In this document: one piece after another, positions 1-8,853 of the stretch
How positions within the stretch are numbered: position 1 is the stretch's first letter
Layout: each line of letters opens with the position of its first letter
Assembly: GCA_902767015.1 (NCBI GenBank)
Contig: CACXFV010000113.1
Location: 1 to 60,847, forward strand
Length of the DNA stretch: 60,847 nt
Origin: an uncultured Lachnospiraceae bacterium
GTDB taxonomy: Bacteria > Bacillota > Clostridia > Lachnospirales > Lachnospiraceae
Direction of reading: 5' to 3'
The notes under the pieces: model-generated
The model's database searches: none
The model's input: the letters and a program-made list of their open reading frames with translations, nothing else
What the model was told of the DNA's origin: nothing
Made by a program: the position numbers and the translations under genes

Positions 1-1
1 A

Positions 2-187
2 GGCTGGAATGATGGTCATACCGCCGGAATTAATGAAGGCTGGAATGATGCCAGTCTGCAAAAGGGATTACAGGTATTTATCAACTGTAAGAAGCACGGA
101 ATGACAGACGAGGATGCGAAAGCAATTGCAGAGATTACAGATGAGCAGATGAAGATGGCATATGAAAAAATGAGCCGGCAGCAATAA
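2..187 (+). CDS. C-terminal fragment of an unrecognised protein
   Basis: The window opens inside a reading frame that gives 61 residues before a TAA stop. The visible part carries a duplicated Gly-Trp-Asn-Asp motif (GWNDGHTAG then EGWNDAS), then a helical, charged tail with the phrase MTDEDAKAIAEITDEQ. I do not recognise the family. Tails of this kind occur at the ends of several unrelated clostridial proteins, so nothing functional can be inferred. The start lies outside the window. Confidence 0.6.
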   Translation, partial: GWNDGHTAGINEGWNDASLQKGLQVFINCKKHGMTDEDAKAIAEITDEQMKMAYEKMSRQQ

Positions 188-196
188 AGTCAGAAG

Positions 197-227
197 AAGC
201 GTAAAAAGGTGTATTTTCGCTTTATTT
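197..227. terminator. Weak hairpin between convergent genes
   Basis: AAGCG (197-201) pairs with CGCTT (218-222), and AAAA (203-206) with TTTT (214-217), with one bulged base and a 7-base loop. A T-rich stretch follows on the plus strand. It sits between two convergent genes, where a terminator is expected, but the stem is poor. Confidence 0.3.
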
Positions 228-245
228 ATTGATAAGGAGTATTCC

Positions 246-1055
246 TCACGTCAAAATAAATTTTTTAATCACATGTAAGATACCCTCCTCATCATTAGAG
301 CGTGTTACATAGTCAGCGGCCTGCTTTACCGTATCCTGCGCATTTTCCATGGCAACACCGAGCCCTGCTGCCTGAATCATTGATATATCATTAAAGCCAT
401 CTCCACAGCAGATCATTTCTTCGCTGCTGATGCCGAGCATAGTCAAAAGCTTAAGCAGAGATTGGGCTTTATCGACATTCTGAGGCATTATTTCAAGGAA
501 AAATGGCTCAGAAAAATAGATACTTAAAAGAGAATTATATTTTGCTTTAAGCTTTTGCTGAATCTTTGTGAGTACTTCATGTTCGCCTGTCATGAGACAT
601 TTATTGACCGGATAATCAATGTAAGAGACAAAATCATCAACCTCTTTAATATCAAGACCATTAATAAATGCTTCCAACTTGATATATTCATCAATGCCAT
701 TGCCCGAGATTACCAAGTCGCCATCATAGCTTATAATGCCGGCATTGCCCTCTTTTGCCGTATCAAAAAGCTGAGGGATTACCTCAGGGGGAAGTGTTTT
801 TTGGAATACAATGCTGTCTTTTTGACAATCGATTATCTTGGCGCCGTTGAAGGGGAGAATATAACCGCCATATTTTTCAAGTGCCAGTTCTTTTGCCAGT
901 TTTCTTATTCCGGGAGTTGGTCTTCCGGAAGCCAAAGCCACCTTAAATCCCAGCTGCTGTATTTTCAGTAAAGCATCAAGAGTGTCTTTTGATATTTCTT
1001 TTTTTGAATTTGTGAGTGTTCCATCTAAATCCAGTACAATTATTTTATATTTCAT
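246..1055 (-). CDS. Cof-type HAD-IIB family phosphatase
   Basis: A 269-residue haloacid dehalogenase-like hydrolase of the Cof/HAD-IIB class, cytosolic Mg-dependent enzymes that usually dephosphorylate sugar phosphates or small phospho-metabolites. Motif I is DLDGT near the N-terminus, motif II lies in ALASGRPTPG, and the C-terminal GDGFND box is motif IV. The frame extends six codons further to an ATG at 1073, but AAAGGAA lies just before the inner ATG at 1055, so I chose the latter. It is the last gene of the minus-strand ABC operon, about 24 bases after the second permease. The substrate cannot be told from sequence, and a link to the transporter is only positional. Confidence 0.85.
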   Translation of the reverse strand: MKYKIIVLDLDGTLTNSKKEISKDTLDALLKIQQLGFKVALASGRPTPGIRKLAKELALEKYGGYILPFNGAKIIDCQKDSIVFQKTLPPEVIPQLFDTAKEGNAGIISYDGDLVISGNGIDEYIKLEAFINGLDIKEVDDFVSYIDYPVNKCLMTGEHEVLTKIQQKLKAKYNSLLSIYFSEPFFLEIMPQNVDKAQSLLKLLTMLGISSEEMICCGDGFNDISMIQAAGLGVAMENAQDTVKQAADYVTRSNDEEGILHVIKKFILT

Positions 1056-1079
1056 TATTCTATTTCCTTTCATAATACG

Positions 1080-2138
1080 TTAAAACAAAAAGTAGTATTT
1101 TGGTAAAAATACCCATGAAAAATATTTTATAAAGGGGATAACCTCAGACAAATCAGCAAATACAGGGCAGAACACTGCACTGCCGAGCGTCAGCAGAGGT
1201 ATCATAGTGGCAAATATAAACTGGTTTGGAGTCACCAGATAAATCATATATAGATATATACAACATATCAGCATATAAATAAGTAATCTTAAAATTTCAA
1301 CCAACAGGCCATCACTGATGCCACATATATATATCGTAATAAGCACCACAACACTTGAGATAAGTGTCATTATAAAAATTTCTGACATTTTTGCAAGCGT
1401 TCTTGTGTTGCCGGAAAAAGCAAAAAATATACCGCGTTTATTATCCTTATACAAATTCAAGACACCCATGAATCCCGCGAACATTACAAACATAGATAAT
1501 AACCCATTCACAGAAGCGAGAGAAAAAGAGGTATATAATTTTGAGTTGTCAGTGACTTCACTTTTGGAATTCATAAACTCAAAAGAAAATGTGGCATCAC
1601 TATTAATATATTCGTCGTAGGCCGGTCGCAATAGCTCCTCTATTCCGGACAAATCACTGTCCTTAAACACAGCATCAGTTCTAATATATTCAATTAGTCT
1701 GTTGAACACATATTCCCTGAAAATTTCAGAATACACATATTCATTTGCCAGTGATACGGTCATTGTGGCAGGTGAAGTATACACCGTGATTAAATCCTGC
1801 ATATCGCTGGCAATCAGCATTTCATCAAAATCCGAAGGAAAATAATAACCACATTCATATACACCGGTCATGACCCGTTTTTTTAATGTTTCAATGTCGC
1901 GACACTTTTCAAATCTGACACTTCCGTACTGAGTTGCGATTCGGTCTATGATATTATTAGCGTAATCAGTTTCATTTTCAAGAAAAATGCCTGCTGTGAT
2001 ATTGGGACTGCTATGTTTGGTTACGTTATTTTTATATAAAATGCTTAGAATCGGAATCAGTATCAGTAATATCAAAAAAGATAGTCTTCTAAACGCTCTC
2101 TTGATAAACAAAATGTTACATAATAATAATTGTTTCAT
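1080..2138 (-). CDS. ABC-2 type transporter permease (second of pair)
   Basis: 352 residues with one N-terminal membrane segment (about residues 18-36), a long extracytoplasmic region (about 40-205), then a cluster of five or six membrane segments. This is the layout of ABC-2 permeases that export lipids, peptides or polymers. It follows the other permease by 32 bases in the same operon and is about 60 residues shorter. A GGGAGG Shine-Dalgarno lies about 12 bases before the ATG. Most likely it pairs with the 2171-3415 product and is driven by the ATPase at 5123-5815. The substrate is unknown. The protein ends abruptly in aromatic residues (KYYFLF), which may be a natural end. Confidence 0.75.
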   Translation of the reverse strand: MKQLLLCNILFIKRAFRRLSFLILLILIPILSILYKNNVTKHSSPNITAGIFLENETDYANNIIDRIATQYGSVRFEKCRDIETLKKRVMTGVYECGYYFPSDFDEMLIASDMQDLITVYTSPATMTVSLANEYVYSEIFREYVFNRLIEYIRTDAVFKDSDLSGIEELLRPAYDEYINSDATFSFEFMNSKSEVTDNSKLYTSFSLASVNGLLSMFVMFAGFMGVLNLYKDNKRGIFFAFSGNTRTLAKMSEIFIMTLISSVVVLITIYICGISDGLLVEILRLLIYMLICCIYLYMIYLVTPNQFIFATMIPLLTLGSAVFCPVFADLSEVIPFIKYFSWVFLPKYYFLF

Positions 2139-2170
2139 AGATTAATACGACCTCCCTCGATGGGTGCATC

Positions 2171-3415
2171 CTATGTATTTTCATTCGATTTTGCGTTTTT
2201 TTGGCCACAGGAATGATAGAGAATATGATATTTTATCAATACGCCAATGGCGGTAAATCCCACAGAAAAAAACATAATCGGTAAAATATAGCCGGTTGCC
2301 AGTCCTCCATTAAAGGATATTCCTGTACAGTTCATCAGGTAAGTTGTTGGCATAAATTTTGCCAGCGAGCTAAAAGTTTTAGGCAAAAATATAGAAGGTA
2401 AAAAGGCACCTGATATGAAAGCGGAGGAGAGGGTGGCGATAAACAATAAAAGCATGGAATTAAGTTTGTTTTGGGTTGTTCCACATAAAAATGTAATAAT
2501 AGAGCTGGAACAGAGACATAAAAGTATTCCGTTTGCAATCGCTTTGATAAAACTGAGGCTGCTGTTGAATTTCACAAATGCATTAATCACTGAAAATATG
2601 ATAATGGCAGATGCATAGATGACGAATAGCATCAGAAAAATACATAACATATTTACCATATATTGCATGAAAATGTTGATTCCATTTTGGTTAAGCTTCA
2701 GTGAAATGGTATTGTTAGTATTTGCGCGTATAATAAATACGCAACCCAGCAACAGCATTACTAGAACAACACCGGAGGATATATAGTATACATCGGTATC
2801 AAATGAACCTGTCGCATAGAGTTTTTCTTTGTTATAAATATTATCACGGAGCAGAGCTCTGGTAAGAAATTCCGCATTCAGTTCAGTGTTAGCAGTTTTT
2901 TCCGCTTCATATTCATTTTGTGAACTGTAAAAATCATACTCTGTGTAGGCGCCGGCCTGAGCAGCCTTTAATGTGTTCTGTGTAGCGATACACAGTTCAG
3001 TGGCAATGACTGTCACAATGGAGGTGTTTGCGGGAAAATATACCCGGATGGGATAATTATCGCCAACCATAATACTATGCATAAAATTCCGGGGTATGAC
3101 AACACCTAGCAGCGCCTTATTACTGAGTGCCATATCAATTGCCTGCTTGGCAGTTGTTTTTTCAACATGGTAAAGGCTGCTGAGACTTTCCGCAGAGGCA
3201 AGGGAGGACATGACAAGCTGGACAGTATAGGAATCATCCTCAGAAGCAAATGCCAGTGTCTTGACACCATTTCCTTTTCGATAATACATGAGTTGACCAA
3301 CACAAAATGCCACTGAACCGATGACAATCGATAATGCCACTGCGCCGATAATTAAATATGGTAACAGCTTAAAATGTCTTTTTAGTTCAAGTCTTAAATA
3401 AACAAATTGATTCAT
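2171..3415 (-). CDS. ABC-2 type transporter permease (first of pair)
   Basis: 414 residues with the same plan as the next gene: an N-terminal membrane anchor (about 18-42), a large extracytoplasmic domain (about 45-215), then about six membrane helices and a short basic tail. The pair probably forms a heterodimeric channel. It starts 21 bases after the preceding gene, so translation is likely coupled. The family is broad; exporters of this shape include lantibiotic-immunity, YhgE-like and surface-polymer systems, and nothing here singles one out. Assignment as an ABC-2 permease is firm in topology, weak in substrate. Confidence 0.75.
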   Translation of the reverse strand: MNQFVYLRLELKRHFKLLPYLIIGAVALSIVIGSVAFCVGQLMYYRKGNGVKTLAFASEDDSYTVQLVMSSLASAESLSSLYHVEKTTAKQAIDMALSNKALLGVVIPRNFMHSIMVGDNYPIRVYFPANTSIVTVIATELCIATQNTLKAAQAGAYTEYDFYSSQNEYEAEKTANTELNAEFLTRALLRDNIYNKEKLYATGSFDTDVYYISSGVVLVMLLLGCVFIIRANTNNTISLKLNQNGINIFMQYMVNMLCIFLMLFVIYASAIIIFSVINAFVKFNSSLSFIKAIANGILLCLCSSSIITFLCGTTQNKLNSMLLLFIATLSSAFISGAFLPSIFLPKTFSSLAKFMPTTYLMNCTGISFNGGLATGYILPIMFFSVGFTAIGVLIKYHILYHSCGQKNAKSNENT

Positions 3416-3436
3416 ACAAACTCCATTCCGAAGTAA

Positions 3437-5080
3437 TTACTTCGTTGCAATTCCAAATAATTTTTTGAGTTCTTCCTCTGACATATCTGTCAGCTCATAT
3501 CTCGTACCGATAAGCTTATCAACTTTAACGCTGTCTGTCCTGATTAACAGCTTTCCGCTTAAGGTCATTAAGTTAGAAAAACCATCATTGATGTAAAGCT
3601 TATTCAGTAATACATCCAGTGATTTCCCTTTTGCGATATTCGAAAATTCGCCATCACATGTGACAGAAAAATTGTCAGCTTCATTAGGCGTGACAATAGA
3701 AAACTTATATTCAAAAGAATTGTCTGTTGTATCAACCTCTGAGAGCCTGTTAATCTCAATAGAGTTTTCACCATTGATATCACAGTAAAAATGGTCATTT
3801 ACTTTCTTCAGGTCACTATCTTCGCTGGTTCTTTCCAATATCATATTAAATATGGCAGAGTCATAGCCGAGCGTAAGGGTACACTTGGCATTATTCAACG
3901 GATTGAGGTCATTTTGTGTTACCATATTAAAATTCAAGTCAAGTATCTGTTCTGAAATTTTGATATCATTATCACAACTGATGCCGGTAATCAATCCTTC
4001 GGAATTTTGCCACACTGTGAAACTAAAATCTCCTTTGTGAGCAAGGGCAAATGCAGAGGCCGAGGACCGGAGGTTGAACAGGATATCATCCATGGTTGTG
4101 GTTAAATCCGCGGGTTCCCCGGAGGCCGGTGTCTGAATCAAGTTGTGACCGGCAGCATAGACAAGCGTCGGATACACCATTCGATACAGATACTCATTTT
4201 CAAAAGTAACGGTAAGGATACACTTGACCAGTGCTTCAAATCCCTCTTCGGTCAGGGTATAGGTTGTACCGCTGTTACCATATGTATCAGGATTTGAAGC
4301 GCTTGTGGTAATGCTCTCTGCTATTTTTATATACTCCTTTGGATACCCGTCTTTTATGGAATAATAGTAGAGACTTATGATATCCAGACCACCATACAAA
4401 TCTGACCAGTTACCGGACAAATTCTTCACGATATCCTCTGATAAAAGGTTGTCAACAAAAGGAGAAAGTTCTTTCTCTTTTAATCTCGCCAATGCTTTGT
4501 CATAATTTACTGAAAAAACTTTTTCGGACTTTGTCGGAATCTTAAATAAAAGTGCTGTATTATCCATATAAACATCTGCAGAGAGTGCATTTGCAGAGCG
4601 ATATTTTATGTCAAGGTCTAATCCGAGCCGCTTATCAGCAGCCAGGTGCCGGAGGTCAAAATCAAGAGAAATGCCTGCCACATCATTGTTTGCTTCTTTG
4701 AGATTTTCAATGGTAAAATTGCCGGAAATCATTGATTTGCCGGATAATATTTCTGCACTGACTTCATGTGTGCCCAGATACTCGGATACAGGATTGTCAA
4801 AGTGCCATAAATTTGCTGATATGGAGGTATTGCCGGAATCCGGGTGGGCATTTTTTCCGGCAGGGTGTGACAGTCTGCTGATGATAACCACCATAACTAC
4901 AAAACAACAGCATATGGCAAACACAATAAAAAATATATAATGAGATTTAGAATTGGCTGAGGGTGTCACAGATGAGGAGTCTAACGACTCGCTATTTTCC
5001 TCTGTTTCTGTGCCGACCCTAAAAAAAATATCGGAAATCTGTTCATTTATCAAGTCTTCTTTTTTCTTATGATTAAACAT
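3437..5080 (-). CDS. Membrane-anchored extracytoplasmic protein, unknown function
   Basis: 547 residues. The first ~45 are charged and Ser-rich (cytoplasmic), one strong membrane helix lies at about 48-68 (YIFFIVFAICCCFVVMVVII), and the remaining ~475 residues are predicted outside, rich in beta-type alternation and Asn/Asp/Ser. No catalytic motif or repeat was recognised. It lies between the ATPase gene (42 bases upstream) and two permease genes (21 bases downstream), so it is probably an accessory or substrate-contacting subunit of the transporter. I do not know the family; lipid-binding or polymer-binding roles are possible but unproven. Confidence 0.7.
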   Translation of the reverse strand: MFNHKKKEDLINEQISDIFFRVGTETEENSESLDSSSVTPSANSKSHYIFFIVFAICCCFVVMVVIISRLSHPAGKNAHPDSGNTSISANLWHFDNPVSEYLGTHEVSAEILSGKSMISGNFTIENLKEANNDVAGISLDFDLRHLAADKRLGLDLDIKYRSANALSADVYMDNTALLFKIPTKSEKVFSVNYDKALARLKEKELSPFVDNLLSEDIVKNLSGNWSDLYGGLDIISLYYYSIKDGYPKEYIKIAESITTSASNPDTYGNSGTTYTLTEEGFEALVKCILTVTFENEYLYRMVYPTLVYAAGHNLIQTPASGEPADLTTTMDDILFNLRSSASAFALAHKGDFSFTVWQNSEGLITGISCDNDIKISEQILDLNFNMVTQNDLNPLNNAKCTLTLGYDSAIFNMILERTSEDSDLKKVNDHFYCDINGENSIEINRLSEVDTTDNSFEYKFSIVTPNEADNFSVTCDGEFSNIAKGKSLDVLLNKLYINDGFSNLMTLSGKLLIRTDSVKVDKLIGTRYELTDMSEEELKKLFGIATK

Positions 5081-5122
5081 GATAATCCTCGTTTCTGAAA
5101 AATAGTGGGCTCTATAACTGTT

Positions 5123-5815
5123 CTATGATATCAGTTCGATGAGCGTTTTATCATCAAGCCCTGTTTCAATTTGTTGTAAATTGCTGTCTTTTAGCAGATA
5201 TAATTTATCACATACGGATAATTCGTTCTGGTCGTGAGATACGACAATAATGGAATAACCCAGTTGAGAAGTAAAACTTTTCATGTATTCTCTTATCTTA
5301 TATTTACCGGCCAAATCGAGAGCCGCACTAGGCTCATCCATAATCAGAAGTTTAGGTTTACCCAACAGTGCGATGCCGATACTAAGTCTTTTCTTCATGC
5401 CACCGGATAATTTTGACACAGTCTTATTCTTAAATTCATGAATACCAAGCTGGTGAAGAATACCTTCTTCCAGTTCTCTGTTAAGTGAAGCCTTGTTGCC
5501 GCCATACCAGAGGCGGAGATTGTCAAATGCGGTGAGTTCGTCAATCAGAGGATTTTCCTGCGGTACATAGCTGATATATTTGGCGATATGCTTCGGTGAG
5601 TCGGAGATTACCTTGCCATCCACCAGAATGGAGCCGGTGTCACAGGATAAAAGACCGCTAATAATCGAGAGTAAGGTCGTTTTACCACTTCCGTTTGCGC
5701 CCACAATTCCGACACATTGACCGGAATTGACGGAAAGACACACATCCTTTAATATTATAGCAGAGCCGTAATTTTTATTTATATTTTTTATTTCTATCAT
5801 TACAAATCGAATCAA
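5123..5815 (-). CDS. ABC transporter ATP-binding protein
   Basis: About 230 residues forming one nucleotide-binding domain: Walker A GANGSGKTT, signature LSGGMKKR, Walker B LLIMDEPSAALD and the switch His in VVSHDQNE. The combination of LSGGMKKR and a short single domain fits ATPases that serve ABC-2 permeases. Three starts are possible. The first ATG (5830) itself overlaps the Shine-Dalgarno; a TTG at 5815 has AAAGGA six bases upstream and is my choice; an inner ATG at 5800 begins the conserved MIEIKNINKNYG. It is the first gene of the operon and powers the two downstream permeases. Confidence 0.85.
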   Translation of the reverse strand: MIRFVMIEIKNINKNYGSAIILKDVCLSVNSGQCVGIVGANGSGKTTLLSIISGLLSCDTGSILVDGKVISDSPKHIAKYISYVPQENPLIDELTAFDNLRLWYGGNKASLNRELEEGILHQLGIHEFKNKTVSKLSGGMKKRLSIGIALLGKPKLLIMDEPSAALDLAGKYKIREYMKSFTSQLGYSIIVVSHDQNELSVCDKLYLLKDSNLQQIETGLDDKTLIELIS

Positions 5816-5887
5816 TCCATATCCTTTCATTAAATTAAATCAGACCGCGATAGAAAAGCTATCGTCAAGACCAGTCTTACTTAAGAG

Positions 5888-5916
5888 AATATAACACAAT
5901 ATAAATGACAGGGCAA
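5888..5916 (-). promoter_or_regulatory. Promoter of the ABC operon
   Basis: On the minus strand, TTGCCC (5916-5911) and TATATT (5893-5888) are separated by 17 bases. The leader of about 70 bases contains the hairpin CGATAG-loop-CTATCG near 5848-5864, just before the ATPase gene. Confidence 0.5.
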
Positions 5917-5958
5917 GATAAAAGATTTGTTTTTGTCAAGGATTTATGATTCATACTA

Positions 5959-5986
5959 TTGAAAAAAGTAAAATATAAGATATAAT
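5959..5986 (+). promoter_or_regulatory. Promoter of the metallophosphoesterase gene
   Basis: TTGAAA (5959-5964), 16 bases, TATAAT (5981-5986), about 60 bases before the chosen start at 6048. It is divergent from the ABC operon promoter. Confidence 0.6.
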
Positions 5987-6047
5987 AAATAAAGAAAAAC
6001 AGGTGAATCATTGGCAGAATGATAATGCGGCAGGGAAAGGAAAGAGA

Positions 6048-6902
6048 ATGAAAAAGAACAATAGCGGAGATATTACGGCAAAACCCCAAAAAAGAAAGAG
6101 AAGATTTGTCATCTTGGTAATATTAATCGCGTTGGGCATTTATGTGATTGTGGGATTTTGTAATACAGGTCTTGAAACGACGCATTATGTATATCGAAGC
6201 TCTAAGCTTCCTAAAGAGTTTGATGGATATAAAATTGTTCTGATTTCAGATTTGCACCATAAGAATTTCGGGCATAATCAGTCAGAACTGATTCGAAAGA
6301 TTAAAGCGGCAAAGCCTGATATGATTGTACTTACGGGAGATATTGTTGATGAGAATCATACGGATATGACGAGTATCGAGAATTTTATTATGGGCATCAG
6401 CAGGATTGCACCCGCCTATTATGTGAATGGAAACCATGAACTGGATAAAGATGCAGGTTATCAGTATGAGCGATTGAAAGCTCTGTTACAGGAGTATGGA
6501 ATAACGAATCTAAACAATGACACCTATGAAGTTAAAAAGAAGCAGGAATCTATCACATTGACAGGAGTGTCTTACTGTGGCGAGAATATAGTCAATAAGC
6601 TTACATATGCAGATGAATCAAAGTTTAATATATTACTGTATCACTGTAGCGATGCTTTTGGAAAGATTAGCAGTTATGGCTATGATATCATGCTGTCAGG
6701 GCATGCCCATGGCGGCATCATCCGTATTCCTTTTGTAGGGGGAATCCTTGGCAACAATAGAGACTTTTTTCCGAAATATGCAGGCGGTGTATATATAGAG
6801 AATCAATGCACCTTATTTTCAAGCAGAGGACTTGGCGATGCAGAGGTTCCGAGATTTTATAATCCGCCCGAAGTAGTTGTGATTACGTTAAAAAGCTCCT
6901 AA
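6048..6902 (+). CDS. Membrane-anchored metallophosphoesterase (YkuE/YaeI-like)
   Basis: 284 residues. A basic N-terminus is followed by one membrane segment (about residues 19-38) and a calcineurin-type metallophosphoesterase domain. Metal-binding motifs are visible in order: SDLHH, LTGDIVD, NGNHE, and GHAHGG, the latter giving two His ligands. Such proteins hydrolyse phosphoesters at the membrane; YaeI/YkuE/LpxH relatives act on lipid or cell-wall precursors. The frame is open from 6003, but AAAGGAA lies just before the ATG at 6048, giving a start MKKNNSGD with a proper positive-inside anchor. It converges on the decayed surface-protein gene and overlaps its last 20 bases. Confidence 0.85.
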   Translation: MKKNNSGDITAKPQKRKRRFVILVILIALGIYVIVGFCNTGLETTHYVYRSSKLPKEFDGYKIVLISDLHHKNFGHNQSELIRKIKAAKPDMIVLTGDIVDENHTDMTSIENFIMGISRIAPAYYVNGNHELDKDAGYQYERLKALLQEYGITNLNNDTYEVKKKQESITLTGVSYCGENIVNKLTYADESKFNILLYHCSDAFGKISSYGYDIMLSGHAHGGIIRIPFVGGILGNNRDFFPKYAGGVYIENQCTLFSSRGLGDAEVPRFYNPPEVVVITLKSS

Positions 6903-7745
6903 TTGATTTTCTGGAAACATAATCTACAGACACCACTCTCTCCGATGACACCTCTACAGCATAGGTGTTTTCCGGTAATGTATATGTATTGCCGGCCTCA
7001 TCCTTGTAAGTAAAAGATACTTTTAGTCCCAGAGAGCCGGTTTTCATAAAGTTTACATAACAGTCCTTCATCAACTGTTCACCGGACTTTAAGGCACCTA
7101 AATCAAAGTGTTGCTGCTCCTCGGGAATATCGGCGGAGAGGTTCATGGTCACATTTGATATATCAATTATTCCGTCATTAGTGCACCTTACATTGACAAG
7201 GGACCTGGCACCGAGTGAAGCCTTGGAGGCTACCGACAACACATTGATCTTAGCTTGCACGGAATGGTGATTCGCGGTGACAGAGAGGTACTGTTGGAAT
7301 ACGCATTGCCATTTTCATCAGAGTAGTTGAATCTGTAGGTCAGCGCAGCACTTTTATAAGGAAATGTCTTCTCAATGTAAAATGTCTGGGAAAACGAAAC
7401 CGTTTCGTCAGGCGCGATGGATTGAAAATACACCTGATTGACCTGTCCGTCGGTGAGGTGTAAATCCATATCAGGTGTCTGTGCTTCACAGACTACATTA
7501 TAGGCAGTCGCGTAGGAATTGTTATTCCTGACAGTAATCTTAATGGTAAATTCTCCATCCGGTTCTATATTTTCAGACATAATCTCATATTCCGAAATCT
7601 GTATCACAGGGTTGGCGCGTGAAAGCGCAGATGGTACGTCTGCAAAAGCGGTTATCATGCTATTGGTTAATGGGATAACCACAAGGATAATCGCTAACAA
7701 GATGAATAATTTATGATAAACAGGTAATATCCTTTTTTAAAACAT
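6883..7745 (-). pseudogene. Decayed secreted protein with COG1361/CARDB-like domains
   Basis: Two frames read as one protein. A perfect GGAGGG ribosome site precedes an ATG at 7745, but codon 3 is TAA (7739-7737); the frame then runs on through a signal-like segment (LLAIILVVIPLTN) and one beta-rich domain. At about 7260/7261 the frame shifts: restoring one base in CC/GTG joins ...SPRITIP to VQAKINVLSV without a seam. The total, 863 bases, is one short of a whole number of codons. The end overlaps the convergent metallophosphoesterase gene and lacks the C-terminal membrane anchor such proteins often have. Sequencing error could explain one lesion, less easily both. It lies 18 bases after the kinase-like gene, probably once in one operon. 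Confidence 0.7.
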
Positions 7746-7763
7746 AGTGCCCTCCGAAGAAAA

Positions 7764-8483
7764 CTAAATTTTGTCAAATGACAGATGATTACCGTGAAGA
7801 TAACGTTTTTCGGTAAAGTAATCATAGTCTTTAAGGTAATCTTTGTAGGCATCCATGGATACCTTGTTCTGAATCACACCGATTAGATTGGCACCATCTT
7901 TTATCAGACGTTCTCGTGCTTCCTCTAAATATTTTCTGCTGGAGCCGTCTAATGCTGCGATTAATATGGCGGCATCGGCTTTAACCGATAAAATATGAGG
8001 ATCAACGGAAGAATTAAGTGCCGGCACATTTATAATGACAAAGTCATAAGATGAGTTTAAAATCGACAAAAGCTTAGACAGACGATGCGAGTATAGCATA
8101 CGGAGTGGATTTTTGTCCTTTGTACTGCCACATGGCATGTAGTCTAAATAGTCGGTGTTAGTCTCGTATATAATACTGTTTTCATCTGTTTTGCCGAGAA
8201 TGTAATCGGTGAGTCCCGTGAAAATATTTTCACTTAATCGTTTATAAGCGGGATTCTTACGCATATCAGCATCAAGCAGGAGTGTCTTCCAACCGGTTCG
8301 TGCCAGTGCGATTGACAACTCTATGGCAATAGTGGTAGTTCCGACACCTGGTTCACAGCCGGTCAGCAAAAAAGACTTATAGCCGTTTTTTTCGCGCTGA
8401 AGGCACACATTGGCAACAACATTGTCAAAAGCATTTACAACTGCAGAATTCGTGGTGTGGTATAGATTAATAACTTTATTCAT
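7764..8483 (-). CDS. CpsD/BY-kinase-like ParA-fold ATPase with variant P-loop
   Basis: 239 residues resembling the cytoplasmic ATPase of bacterial tyrosine kinases (CpsD, EpsB, YwqD), which control capsule or exopolysaccharide export. Visible: a P-loop CEPGVGTTTIA at about residues 43-53, Walker A' LLLDADMRKNP, Walker B-like FVIINVPAL, and a C-terminal tyrosine cluster (YKDYLKDYDYF). The canonical P-loop GEGKST has lost its lysine (GVGTTT), as in some TadZ/CpaE relatives, so kinase activity is doubtful. No CpsC-type membrane modulator or polysaccharide genes are adjacent; the partner may be the decayed gene downstream. GAAAGGA precedes the ATG. Confidence 0.75.
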   Translation of the reverse strand: MNKVINLYHTTNSAVVNAFDNVVANVCLQREKNGYKSFLLTGCEPGVGTTTIAIELSIALARTGWKTLLLDADMRKNPAYKRLSENIFTGLTDYILGKTDENSIIYETNTDYLDYMPCGSTKDKNPLRMLYSHRLSKLLSILNSSYDFVIINVPALNSSVDPHILSVKADAAILIAALDGSSRKYLEEARERLIKDGANLIGVIQNKVSMDAYKDYLKDYDYFTEKRYLHGNHLSFDKI

Positions 8484-8853
8484 GAGTTTGCAAATCCTTT
8501 CTGGTTGAATTGAAGCTTCTTAATACTAGTAAATAAAATCACGATAATTGTGCATTTTTCACAATAAAATAAAAAAAACATACACTAATATTAGCATATT
8601 ATACAAAATGTTACAAGGATAAATTGTAGATAAAAAAAATCTCTGTTTTTATGAAAATATGTTGACTTTTGTGCCATAGTCAGATAAACTAATACATAGT
8701 GAATGGAAATTTTGAGTATAAATTAGCATTAATTATAAAGCATGGGTACTAGAGATTCCGGGTGGGAAAAGGTGTTCTTGGTAGAACGGCGGTAAGTGAT
8801 CTTAACGATATTGCTACAGATGGGGGAATTGGTAAATCGGGAGATGAATTGAG
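8484..8853. other. Divergent intergenic region
   Basis: 370 bases between the kinase-like gene and the GGDEF gene. It is very AT-rich from 8520 to 8660. It contains an inverted repeat ATTGTG/CACAAT near 8541-8560, the promoter at 8662-8690, the small hairpin GTTCT-TGGT-AGAAC near 8774, and a 31-codon frame from GTG 8762 whose TGA (8855-8857) overlaps the start codon of the GGDEF gene. I did not recognise a c-di-GMP riboswitch in it. Confidence 0.5.
8662..8690 (+). promoter_or_regulatory. Promoter of the GGDEF operon
   Basis: TTGACT (8662-8667), 17-base spacer, TAAACT (8685-8690). The leader to the start codon at 8854 is about 155 bases, long enough for leader regulation. Confidence 0.6.

Noticed and set aside
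8740-8853. Possible c-di-GMP riboswitch before the GGDEF gene
   Set aside because: The conserved GEMM-I and GEMM-II sequence blocks are not present; only a short hairpin was seen.
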